Assembly (NCBI RefSeq): GCF_030936135.1
Contig: NC_082594.1
Location: 19,898,879 to 19,962,878 of the forward strand
Direction: 5' to 3'
Source of the DNA: Gavia stellata
Taxonomy: Eukaryota; Chordata; Aves; Gaviiformes; Gaviidae
DNA: 64,000 nt
Positions 12,101-23,290 of this stretch are shown here, in pieces. The translations under genes were made by a program, and so were the position numbers. The notes under the pieces were generated by a model. The model saw nothing but the letters and a program-made list of their open reading frames with translations. It had not been told where the DNA came from and searched no databases. The first letter of the stretch is position 1; every line of letters begins with the position of its first letter.

Positions 12101-15100
12101 ACAATTCTAGCAAAAGCATGTCTGTACCTGGATCAATGCAGAAAAAGCCACCACACTTTGGAGAGACAGCCTTTCACCCTGAATCTCCTAGTGACATTTC
12201 CTCTCCTTCCCAAAAAAGCCTGTCTTTCACAACTGCCCAAAACCTCCCCCCTTCACCATTCCCACCTACTTTCCAAATCCTCCAACTATCTCTTCAGCTC
12301 CTCCTGCCACCATCCCCTATTCTTCCTGCTGCTTGCTGAGCTAGTCACCAACCTTTGGCCCTTCTTGCTGTACGCTCATGGCTTCTCACGCTTGTTTTTA
12401 TGCTGGTGGGAAGTCATATGACTTCCAGAACACTCCAGAGATTGATACAGGCACTGATCAGATACCAGTAAAGTCTCACTATCTTCTCCCTGAAGGGTGG
12501 CACAGTTAAGACTGTAGGGCCATATTCAGGCAGCCTGAATTCTATCTAAATACTTTGGCCTCAGTGTTTCTTATTAGCTGGCTTTAAACAGCTGTCATCA
12601 ATGCAATTTAGAGGATCTAATGAAGGCAATTCAGAGACTGCCGAAGTGCCCACCTCTTTCCAATAAAGAGACATACTGACCCAAGCAGAATTTAAGTTAA
12701 CAAACTATGGCCCTTCACACTATTAAGCCACCAGCACAGATTACTCCAGCTAAGCATCAAGTTTGGGCTATCTGTACCAACACGATAGCTCATTTACTCC
12801 TAACTTACTCAAAACCTAGGACACTGACTCATGATCATAGGTTATCTTTCTTCCAGATACTTGCTTTTAAGACCTTTTTACTAGCAAGTAAAATATTAAC
12901 TGTCTGGTTGACCAAAGGAGAAGAAAGCAGGAAAGCTACTTCCCTTTAATGGGTGGTAACTCTTATTTTCATAAAGCCAGTCCAGATACTATTTCTATGT
13001 GAGCAAATCCAGCTAAATGCCTACAGAAGTAACAGTATGCAGACAGTCAAGGACTTACCTGCTTTGCTTGTCTCAGAAGTGCAGTACAGTACAAGAATAA
13101 GTTAGACATGAACACTTAGGTGAATTTTTTGGGAAAAAAGTAAAGTAGGAACTAGGATAGGGACTGGTTATAAGGGAAGAAGCTTCTGGGCAGTGTTTTT
13201 TTGATCTCTGTGCTGCCATGGCTAGATTGCCTTCAACTTTAAAGCTAGCTCCTGTAAGCCTACATTAAACTGCAATCACAGCGAGGTGCATACACCCAGT
13301 GAAAATCCCTGCAATTCACAACACTGAGGACAATTATCACTGAGCTCCTGTTTGAGTACAGCTCTGTAGCAGATGCTTTTTTGACTCTGTTAAAGGCTGT
13401 TATACTGGGAAATCGTTAGTCAATAGTTAAATCCACAGTTTCAGCAAACCACAACTAGAATACAGTGAAGGTAAAAACAACAGAATATACATTCCTTTCA
13501 CATACACAGCATGGCACTTGCTGCTATAGGATATGAGCAAGCAAAAAAAGTAGTTGTTAGCAACTGTTACAAGTATTTGCTCATGCTACAGGAACATCTA
13601 GGAGTCCCAGTCAAGAAGGGGTCCACAGTATGCTAACTTACACATAAATTCAGAGTAAGATTATATCCTTCTCCCCACAGCTACAAATTGGATACCAATT
13701 TACTTATTCTACTGGAATTACACAGAAATGTAGAGAGTGTTCACAATGCCTCCACTCCTATCAGAATTTCAGTGTAGGATATACCAAGAGTTACTGGTCC
13801 AGTATGACACTCCACCACTTTCAGTAGTGTCTCCAGATACTGATACAAGATCAGCAGTCTGCCAAGACAAAAGTCACTTTATCCCATGTGGGAATGCATT
13901 AACCAAGATAATCTTCACACCAAAAAGCAACTGCTCCTGAGTGTCCTTCCCCATCCCCCAAGCTGGGGACAAAGATAAGTCAGATGCCTGAGAGTCACAG
14001 TTCTAATGCAGAATTTTTGCCATAGAAAAGCTTTAGAACATCTAAACTGCATGAGACCCAAGATTATTACCAAAATTATTTTATGACCCAAGTTCACACA
14101 AGAAGTATTGCTGTATGTTGAGGTCCAGCATGCATTCAAAGGTGCTGCTGATACAACTTTCCCTTCAGGTCTTGATCTAAACAGTTAACACTGGGAGCAC
14201 TAGCTCATATAGGGGCTGATAAACAGCATCAAGGTGTCTTAGACCTGTATATGCTGCTTCATACCCAGACTTGAAGAACACACAAATCTGATTTCAGCAG
14301 CTTTGTATTGGCATACCTTCACCCTACCAACCTGTGGTCTAGTTTATTGCTAAGCAAAACAGCAACCACTTAATTGCTAGTTAGACTTTGTGATTTCTGT
14401 TGCTGAGTTAGTTTTGGTGCTGTAGCACAAAAACAGCAGCATTGCCAGGACTGAACCAAGAAAGCTTCCAATACAGATAAATGTCTTCCAAAGACAGCAT
14501 CCCTTTATTTCACAAAGAAAGGCTGGCATACAGGCCACAGCAATTACTTGCTAACTCTCTCAGACTTCCTACCTAATTTGTCAGACTGCCCCATGCCTCA
14601 GTTTCCCAGACATTAAACTGAGGATAACAAAATCTCACCATCTCATGGGGCTGTTCTGAAATTCTCCGCTACAATTACAGGCTAAACAAACTCGTATTTT
14701 GTTATCAGTTGACCAAGACAGATAAGTACCAGTTCAAAGTTGGCAGTACAGAGCTTGAATTCAATCATCCAGTATACTCCTGCTACCTGAAAAAGACTAC
14801 AGCAACCTACATTGCTAAAGCTTTAAAGCAGAGTTCAAACTGTAAGAAGATGCAGCTTTGAACTCAGACTTTGGCAACCAAAATCCTTTAATTTCACTAT
14901 TATAGGCAGCTTCCAGCTATTTTAATTTTATAGTGGTACATTAAAAACTTCAAGGAGCATGCAGCTGTAACACTGAAATATCAACAACTCTACTGCTTTC
15001 CTAAAAAGTTGAATAAAGATCAAAAGAGCAGTCTAACAATCACAAAAGTCTGTGCAATTCTCTAGTAGCTTTTAAACTTTGTTCTGAACACCTATCTCCA

Positions 15101-18100
15101 GATCAGAGTGGAAACTGGAGAATAGAAGAGCCATGACAGAGGGATTACAGTATATCTGATTTGACACAAGAACAGGCAAAGACTAATCAGGAATAGGAAA
15201 CTTCTGACAATTGCAGGTCTGAACACTGCCAGCATTGTACTTTTCCCCTACTCAGGTTTATGAAAACAGGAGGCATTCTTTGCTCTAATTAAACCCAGAG
15301 ATAGCCTTTAACACGACAGATTAGGACCCAATATGCATGTAGTTAAATGTTAAAAAAGTATGCTAGTTAACTATCAACAGCATTAAGGGTTCAGTTCTAC
15401 CTGTGATGACCCCCTTACGACTGTCCCATATTCATGCTCCTACATGAGTTTTAAGTCATTTTCCAAGCATGTTTGAAAATACCCATAGCTATTTTACTAG
15501 CCTACAACTGTAAATGGAGGATTACCAGCCTCCAGAACATCTCTGCACAAAATTCACTCCACTTGTGGAAAACATGAAATCAGAAGTGCCAGTCACACTT
15601 GAAGGCATAACAAGGCAGCATAAGTCCTGTTAGAATTTGGCCCCTCTCAGCCATCTTCCCCTGTAAACCTTTCCTTCAAAGTGTGCTTTAAATTTCTCAC
15701 TCTGAAAGAAGGCCAAATTCCTGAGGACTATGCCTTCACTGATGCAAGTGTCCTATTTCCCATATTTTTAAATAAAGTTTTATACACACTGTGCCCTGTT
15801 CCCAGTCATGAAAACAGCAACTTTTTAGTTACAACATTTTTATGTGGTTTTCTTTTTTTTAACCTGTTATTTAATTCCTATTTCCTTCCCCTAGAGCCAG
15901 GCAAATGTCTACATGCCCTCTACAAACCTGCCCACTCCCACTTCACAGTAACATTTCCTACAAAATTGGCAAGTCACTGTCTCTTTCACACACAGACAGA
16001 ACTTGCACACTTTTGGAAATGCTAATTAAATTTATAAACACTAAGATTTTATACTGCAGTGCAGCTTTTCCTTGAGTGTGTATTTTGTTATGATTTCTTT
16101 CATGAAAAGTAAAGACAAAAGCAACCTTTTCCTTTTTCAAAGAAATCTGTTACAGAAAAACATTTGTGTGAGATAAGGAATAGAATTAGTTTTCAACTTT
16201 CTTTTATCAACTAATAGGAGATATGTTTCTCTTTTTCCACATTCCTTCTGTTTTGACAGCACGTTATCTCTCCTCATATATCATCACTTCAAGCTTTTCC
16301 TTACACAAACTGGTGTTTAGCCAGGCAAGAGTCACAGTACTACTCCTTTCAGACAACTCACCAGTCATCATTAAAAGCAGTGAGGAACAGAACAAGGAAA
16401 AACATCAAAAAAAAAGATTTGACCCATGCTGCTGTTTAATGCAGTTTCTGGGACCACTGATTTCACTGAACTCTTCACATGACTAACACAAAGAATCAAC
16501 TTGTAAAGAGGATGCTTTACTCACAGGTACCAACTGAGCTTATGCAATGGCTGTTATTAAGAGCTTCTATGTATGTCTCAAAGTGCTGCTATTTTTCCCA
16601 GCTACTGAGATAGTCTGCTATACCTTTTTCACTGTACGATTACATTTTGCACAAAACAAATGAGGCTGCCCAAGTGATCTACCTGGGTGATGCTTCAAGG
16701 GATGCAAAACAACACCCCAGTCAGAGGCCCAAGCTTCAGAAAGTTGAGAGAACTAGCCCTGTCAGGACAGAATTAATTCCTCCAGAGAAATATTTTAATT
16801 CACGGCTTTTTATTGTTCCATTTTTAAGCTCCGTGATATGTAGTCCTTCTACCAATTAGAAGACTGACAGTTCTGGGGACTGAAGTCTCCCAGAAACCCT
16901 GACATACGCAATAGAAGTGTAACCTCACGGCTCTGCAAACATGTTGGAAATCCCACCTGGAAAATTACATTGCGATGCCTAGTTGACACATGGAGTCGCC
17001 TCCTTCTTCCAGGCTGAGACTTGGCCCACCATTGCCTTGTCCTCCAAGCTAAACCTAACACAATCATGTGCACATCCTTCTGCCTTTCCTCTGGGGCTTT
17101 TCAAGGTTAAGTATCTGGCAAGCAGGGTTTCCAGGCAGAATAGTAGAGAGCAAGAGATACTAGAAACCACATATACCTTCTTCAACAAAGCCAAGGATGA
17201 AAATATATTTTACCCTACTCTTGACTCAGTGCACACGCATACATCGTGGTAATCCCAAACAGAATCTGGGTCCAAACCCTCATATCATTTCACACAGGCC
17301 ACAGCCAATAAAATCTCGTTAGTGATCAAAGTCACAAAAACTGGGTTTAAGAGAGCATTCTTTAGACAAAAGGCCACTTCCTTCTTTCAACCCTTTGCCT
17401 ATTCTCTTAGAGTATTTCCAGGTTACATAGTGAAAACTAATGGAGCACAAGACAAAGAAATTAATTCTTCTGTTGGGGGGGGACGGGGAAGAGAAGAGAG
17501 ATTCTTCAACACAGGAAATTGGAAAAGTAACACCCAGTCTAGGAAAGCCCAATGACAGGAAAAACAGCCATGCCCAGCATGCCACAGGAACACAGTCAGC
17601 TACCAGCTACTGCCACAAGCTAAGCAAGCACTCTTGCCCTTACTCCCAACATGTCCCTCAGATTTTATTTAAGGGCTTGCGTACTCATTCCTCATGCGAT
17701 CTTATCCAGCCCCGATACTCTGAAATTCATTTATTTCTGACTCACACCTCATTTCCTATTCCCCTGTAATTCTGAGGAATGTTTCCAGTGTGTGATCAGA
17801 CGCTCACAGGACCTGTCAGTTTTACTGATGCAAGCTGTTTACCTTCATGCAGCTCTCTTAACATCTGTAGGCGTGTCGCAAATTACCTGTAACTGCAGAA
17901 GCCTTTATTTTGCTTGGTGTTTTAGCTGGCCGGGCACTTCACATAACGTGCTTACAAAGAGCTGCTGGGAGAAGGTGAATTAGAAAAAGAGAGATTGTTA
18001 GAAGTTAAATGCAGAATTAACAGAGACAAGAGCATTCCCAGTTAAAACCAGTCGCAGGGTTCAAGTGCTCCCCCTCGCGCGGGAAGCAAAACCGCGAGTT

Positions 18101-18474
18101 CCCAGGTCGAGCGGGGGTAAATCCTGTCAGGCACAGGGGGGCAGCGCACACGGCGCCCCGCCGCCGGCCCCAGCCCCAGCCCCCCTCCGCGGGCGGCCCC
18201 AGCCCCCCTCCGCGGGCGGCCCCCGCTCGCTCCCCGCGGCGGGCAGCGCCGCCAGAGCTCCCGGCTCCGCTCCCGCGGGCCCCGGCCCCGCACTGGAGCG
18301 CAACAAGTGTGGCGGCGGCAGCGGCTGCACAGGGGGACAGCAGGCTGGGCCTGCGCCGCCGCGCCCCCCGCCCCTTCCGCCGCCGCCGGGCCCGCTCCTC
18401 ACGGAGGACGCGCGGGAACGGCCTCTCCCGCCACCGGCTGAGCTGCCGGTTCGCCCCCTCCTGCCGCGCTCCTC
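9102..18474 (-). other. GJB6: Inferred intron of the connexin gene
   Basis: About 9.4 kb separates the acceptor of the coding exon from the best donor in the CpG island. No recognisable coding exon or CR1 copy was seen inside. It contains a run of about ten C near 10209 and a pyrimidine-rich stretch at about 12180-12330. Extra untranslated exons, known for mammalian GJB6, cannot be found or excluded by reading alone. The extent depends on the inferred first exon. Confidence 0.6.
18178..18223. repeat. 23-bp perfect tandem duplication in the CpG island
   Basis: Two identical 23-bp units starting AGCCCCCCTCCGCGGGCGG lie head to tail at 18178-18200 and 18201-18223. Each unit carries a GCGGGC core on one strand, so the duplication doubles a potential GC-factor site inside the inferred first intron near its 5' end. 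Confidence 0.9.
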
Positions 18475-18476
18475 AC

Positions 18477-18628
18477 CTGCCTCAGCATTACCCACTGCTG
18501 CAGGGGGAGATCAGCCCCTCCGGGAGCACCCAGGCCCAGGCACCGCGGGCGGGCGGCGGGGCTCAACGCAGGTCTGGCAGCCCCTCAGGAACGGCCGGTC
18601 CCAGCCTCGCCGCCCCGGAGCTTTAAGG
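18477..18628 (-). other. GJB6: Inferred non-coding exon 1 of the connexin gene
   Basis: The end is set by a strong donor on the minus strand, GGCAG|GTGAGG, with the last exon base at 18477. The start is estimated as about 25-30 bases downstream of the TTAAAA box, giving an exon of about 150 bases. A second donor-like CAG|GTGAAT ends at 18644 but would be too close to the box. No transcript evidence is available, so the start is approximate. Confidence 0.45.
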
Positions 18629-18653
18629 TCCCTCCCCATTCACCTGCCGCCGC

Positions 18654-18668
18654 TTTTAACCCGCCCCT
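18654..18668 (-). promoter_or_regulatory. GJB6: TTAAAA box with adjacent GC box
   Basis: Read on the minus strand, AGGGGCGGG (18668-18660) runs straight into TTAAAA (18659-18654). More GC boxes lie just upstream (for example GGAGGCGGGC at about 18680-18671). A TTAAAA box about 20-25 bp upstream of the start, preceded by GC boxes, is the published arrangement of the mammalian Cx26 (GJB2) basal promoter. Finding it here on the expected strand supports a transcription start near 18628. Confidence 0.6.
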
Positions 18669-18974
18669 CGCCCGCCTCCGCCCGCGCCGGGCTCCTCAGG
18701 CCGCCCGTGGAGGAGGTGGGGAGTCCGGGGCGGAGCCGGGCGCTCATCCCCACCGCGTGCCCCGTGGAGGGGGTGCATGGAGAGCAGGGCTGAGAACGTG
18801 AGAGGAGAACAGCCACAGCAAAGGGTGGAGCGGCTGAACTAAGCCTGGGAGAGCGGGCAGGAGGGCTTGTGTCCCTCACGGGGGGCGGCGCGGGCGTCCG
18901 CCCCCCGACCGCTTCCCGCCGCCCAGGGGCTGGTTTGAGGGTGCAGGGGGAGAGCATGAGGGGAAGGGAAATCA

Positions 18975-19028
18975 AGATAACAGCAGCTGTGTGTTTTTTC
19001 AGAGGAAATGCTTATCTATTTAAGATAA
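18975..19028. promoter_or_regulatory. Cluster of three GATA motifs next to the promoter
   Basis: AGATAA occurs at 18975-18980 and 19023-19028, and TTATCT (the same site on the other strand) at 19012-19017. A CAGCTG E-box lies at 18984-18989. The cluster is just upstream of the CpG island relative to the connexin gene. Function is inferred from motif density only. Confidence 0.35.
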
Positions 19029-19804
19029 CAGGGTCGTATTTCCATCTTGTCAAATCCAGGTATTCAAAAGGGCCTTGGGACAAAAAAAACCCGGGCCTTT
19101 TCTCCTGGAAATCATCAAGGAATTACTGGCTAAACACAGAAGGAAGAGCCAGTAGTTTCTGGCTTTTTGAGGTTTATTTTTGAGTGTGATTGAAATGCTA
19201 CAGCAGTGCCCTGCAAACTCGCAGGCTTTCACCAAGCTGCAGATATTTGCCAGTGCAAAGACCTATTTTGGAAAGTTTTCTGTTTCTAAGGAATTCAGTT
19301 GCTGAGGAAACAGTTTGCTTTGGGTTCAAAAATCTGTGCCTGAAACTGAGTTCTTCATCTTTCACACATGCACATCAAACCGAATAAATGGTTTCTAATC
19401 CTCTTAACTAAATTTACAAAGAAAATGTACAGCACAACTGCAACAACAACAGTACCTTTGCTCAGGCTTTGAGTGAAAAATGCATGTGTTTGTGCTTGTT
19501 TAGAGTACCAGTATAAGGGCTCAAATGATAAATGATTTCCAGCTAAATTCTTCTGCCCTTTATCTCCACTTCCTAGAATAAAAATATTTCCAGGGAACAT
19601 CTTTTGCAAAAGTCAATAGTTTAATTGATCTCATGGTCAGGAAGAAGAGGTAGAAATTTCTAGCACAAGCAACTCAATCTTGTACTTGAAGGATAAGAAA
19701 TTGCCATCAGCTGTGTTTTAAACATTAGTCTCTGTCTCTGTGGCGCTCACCTTTCCTCCACCACCCCTTACCCTTGCACATAGATCCATGCAACTGACAC
19801 GTTA
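19029..19804. other. Intergenic sequence upstream of the connexin promoter
   Basis: No gene or recognised repeat. Composition falls sharply from the CpG island to ordinary AT-richer sequence. Confidence 0.5.
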
Positions 19805-19900
19805 GAACCGTAGGAGAATTCATCTCAGGAGGCCCCTTGTCCAACCTCTTGGTCAAAACAGGGTCATCTCTTATCTCAGACCATTCAATAGTTATACCTC
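19805..19900 (-). mobile_element. Short old CR1 3'-tail fragment
   Basis: The + strand reads as a diverged CR1 3' tail in reverse: a stretch like TCATCTCAGGAGGCCCC, then TTGTCCAACCTCTTGGTCAAA and CAGGGTCA, the order seen at CR1 3' ends. It is short and diverged, so the call rests on this motif order alone. Confidence 0.55.
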
Positions 19901-22900
19901 ATCCATGGGGGACCCAGCACTTGCTGCAGCTGGAGTCGGTTCACTGCAGCAATTGTAGGACCAGGCCCAAGGTATATGATGCTACACTGAGCTAGGCAAG
20001 TAATAAATACCTGAGGCCGGAGTCTTCCTGCGTTCGCTGACTTCTGTGGGAGTTGTGTTTTCAGATGACGTTCAAGGTTCATGTGTACGGCGTGTATGAG
20101 GAAGGGAGGTAGCTCCGGACTTGGCCATGCATCTGCATTTTGTAAAAGGGGAAGCCCATCTCCTAATCTAAGAAAAACTTTAGAAGAGACATCTAGAACT
20201 CGTGTGTTGTTCCCTCTCCAGTCACCTTCCACTTTGATTCAGTGACCTTGAAAAAGTAAAATGTGTCCCATCTCTGTCTTTTCAAGGTCAAAATACTTTA
20301 AACATTGGGTATATTTATCTGCAGTGGAGGATTTTGAGTTTTGTGCTGTTTTTCAAGGCTGCATATGCTGCCTAAAAGAGTTTTTTTGCAGTAAGAAATG
20401 TATTACAAAAATCTGGTGGAGACAAGATCCTATGGGTCTCACTGTGGAATTACCTAAAGGAGGTGAGCTGCAGGCAGGGGTACAGCGTAGACATCTCTGA
20501 GCTGCCTTGCAGGTCTTCACTGCACTGCTTTTGGGAGGGTGTTACGGTTGGGGGCCAACACCTGGTGTTTATCCCAAGGCAGAAACACCCAGTTCTGGGA
20601 GCAAAGAAAAAATCTTTAGTGATGTTCTGTGTTTCAAACATGAGACAATATCCAGCTAGCTGTTCTTTAGCTGGAACCATGGTGGGGAGCACCAGGCCAG
20701 ATTCTCCTCTGCTGGATAATTTTTTCATCTCTCATCATCATCAAGTAGCAGTTGAATGGTACTTCTCTGGCCTGGTAACATCAGCATGCTCGTTGATTAT
20801 AAGTGATGATGCAAGGGACACTAGATAGAAAGAATGAGAGATGTGTCAGTGCTGGAAATTTAAGGAATAGAAAAAAGTTTCTTAGTTTTAATCCCAGGGT
20901 TTTCTCTTTAATTATAGGGAAAAAATGAAATATATTTAGTAATTGACTACTTAGTAATCAGAGCTAAATTGTATTTATTCCTTTAGATATGAAGAATGGT
21001 TTGTGTATTATTTAGCCAGCATATAAGAAGTACTGTTTGATAAACCAATGAAATAAATACATGTAAACTGATTACTTTGGCATGATGACAACCCCTCCTG
21101 TAATAGCTGCAGCTGTGCACTATAATGTGCATGAGTATATTTTGTTTGTTGACATAATTTTTAAGTAAAAAGGGAGAAGAAAGGGACGGATAAGCATAGA
21201 AACCATTTATTATTGACATATAAACAAAGAGGAATATTTAAGTTACAGGGTTCAGAAATTCTGTGTCACTAGATGCCTTGCATGATAATGCAGGTACAAA
21301 AGAAACATCTTCATAAATACATTTTTTTGAAAATAAATAGAGATAGTTGTCACAACATAATATTGAGGACTAAGAGTAGCTTTAGGTATAAAGTCTAACT
21401 TTAGGATAAGGCTAGTCTCTTTGGTAGTACATATAAGGTCATAATCACAGGCAAGGCTGACTATCCTATAAGAGCATTTAAATCATGAGCACCCTTTTTA
21501 AAATACTGGTGTAGGTCAAATTTTCCTCTTGGTCACTCTGATCAAACCAGACTCTGAGATGACTACAACTTTTGACTGAAATTTTAACCTCATTTTCACA
21601 TATTTCATTAGATTGAAGATTTGTACAAAACAAATCCAACTTCTGAGTCTTATTTTTCAGAAGGGAGAAAAAAGGAGAAAAAAAACCACCAGGAAGATTC
21701 TTTTCCATTTTCCCATGGCAGACAGCTGCTCAAACATTGTGGTGGACATTGGAAGTGGGAGGTTTTTCTTCCTGAAAATTTATGGTTCCTTTCTAAACCT
21801 TCACATCTCTAATTAGACTCTTGTCGCCTTCTGACTATTTTAGCAGTTCAGAAGGGGAAAAAGAAAATAAAGTCCAGTCACTCAGTGTGAAAGTGTTGTG
21901 CAGGTGTGTCTCAAAGTGCATGCTTTCCTGTGGCACATTTATTAGGGGACAACAGGCATGCATAAGGTACTATATACTAAGTCTTGGATCAAGACCCATC
22001 CTTCTTGTATGCTGCTCAGGAAGCTGCTTTTCTTCAGCGTTTATAATCAGTTTAATTTACCAGCCAATGTTCCTACAGGGATTGTACTGGCCCTGATTTA
22101 CACACTCCTGGCAAATCCCAGGATCTCATCTAGCCAGAAATGACACCCAAAGGGTCACTTCCTTTTCAGTATAATTACTTTAATGACAATGCGTAGTATC
22201 ATAAAGGTTGCCCATGTAATATCGCTGTTTATTAACCATTACAGCTCCTCAAGCATGTACTGCTATGACAAGCAGTACTTTTTCCTACCTGCAAGGGCCT
22301 TACAGGTGCTCTTGCAGAACAATCAGGATTGCACTTTCCTTGAATAATGGGCCAGATGGCTGTCTCCTTATCTTGTTGACCTCAGGTTGTCCTCATCAAT
22401 GAGACTTTCCCTTTTTCATTTTCAGTTAATTGATACTCCTGAAATATTCCAAGAGAAACATACTGGGTTTTTTCCTGCTAAGGTAACTGCACGATCTTAG
22501 TAATGTTCATTGCTTGTGGAGATAGAAGAAAGGAGACAATCAAAAAAATCACCCTAACCCCAAATGATATGGGGGACCAACAAAACGGGATGAAAATGGT
22601 TCCTAGCACTGCCAGTACATGATCAGCCTGACTCACGCCAATCCATATAATTTACACTTTTTGCCTCAAAATGGACATAGGCAGCTGTTTTAGTACATAG
22701 CCATTGCTCTTTCAGGACACTGTTGGAAAGTGTGCCTCTCCTGCATGCTAGGTAGGGTAGACTAAATCATCGCCAGGCATCCATCAAAGCCTCTCAGTTA
22801 ATTTCCTAAGCTAACAGGTCTGGATATCCAGCACCAGCTTGATTTTAAAGGTAGAGCTTTCTCCATTCTTAGGCAGCCAAATAATTTCTGCAATGCTATT

Positions 22901-23142
22901 GCTGATTTGGAAGCTGACAGTTTCCATCTCCCCACCCCTTTGGTTTATTACAAATATTTCATCAGACCAGCTGTAGTCTGCCATGTCCTTCTTTGCTCAG
23001 GGCAAAGGGGGACAAGAAGGGCTGTCAGCACTGACGCGCAGTTGCTGTTGTGATGTTTCTCCTGGAGCAGGTAGCTGCATAGAGTCCTCCCTGCTCTAGT
23101 GGCGTCTAACCCAGGCTCCGAATGGACCCACAGAGGCTTCCA
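19901..23142. other. Intergenic sequence, nothing recognised
   Basis: No exon-like segment with flanking splice signals and family resemblance was found. Mostly AT-rich single-copy-looking sequence. Confidence 0.5.
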
Positions 23143-23290
23143 GCTGATTTAATTAGTTCATTGTTCCCTGGTTTGATGTAATAAGTTCATTGTTCCCCCG
23201 TTCCACTTAATTGAGTCATTGTTACTCAATTTAACTGACTGATTGCTGCCTGACTTGATTTAATTAATTACCACCTGACTTGCTGAATAA
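23143..23290. repeat. Degenerate 29/25-bp tandem array with SOX-like and TAAT motifs
   Basis: CATTGTTCCC occurs at 23159 and 23188 and CATTGTTACT at 23217, an exact 29-bp period. It is followed by GATTGCTGCC at 23241. CCTGACTTG then repeats at 23249 and 23274, a 25-bp period. Units also carry TTAATTAG, TAATAAG and TTAATTAATTA cores. About five diverged units are visible. CATTGTT matches the SOX-type HMG-box core and TAATTA the homeodomain core, so this could be a minisatellite-born regulatory array or simply an old minisatellite. Confidence 0.7.

Larger units (their letters stand above)
18070..18930 (-). promoter_or_regulatory. GJB6: CpG island, probable connexin promoter
   Basis: This is the only strong CpG island in the window: a roughly 860-bp block dense in CG dinucleotides with multiple GC boxes, ending abruptly on both sides. 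It lies about 9 kb upstream of the connexin coding exon. Human GJB6 spans about 10 kb and also starts in an island. Open frames through the block (for example a 242-codon + frame) are Pro/Arg/Gly/Ala-rich artefacts of GC content. Bidirectional transcription toward the right is possible, but nothing was seen to support it. Confidence 0.8.

Noticed and set aside
18065-18793. Long open frames through the CpG island, for example 242 codons on the + strand
   Set aside because: Composition is Pro/Arg/Gly/Ala-rich as expected from GC-rich sequence with few stops. Overlapping frames on both strands look alike, and no family is recognisable.
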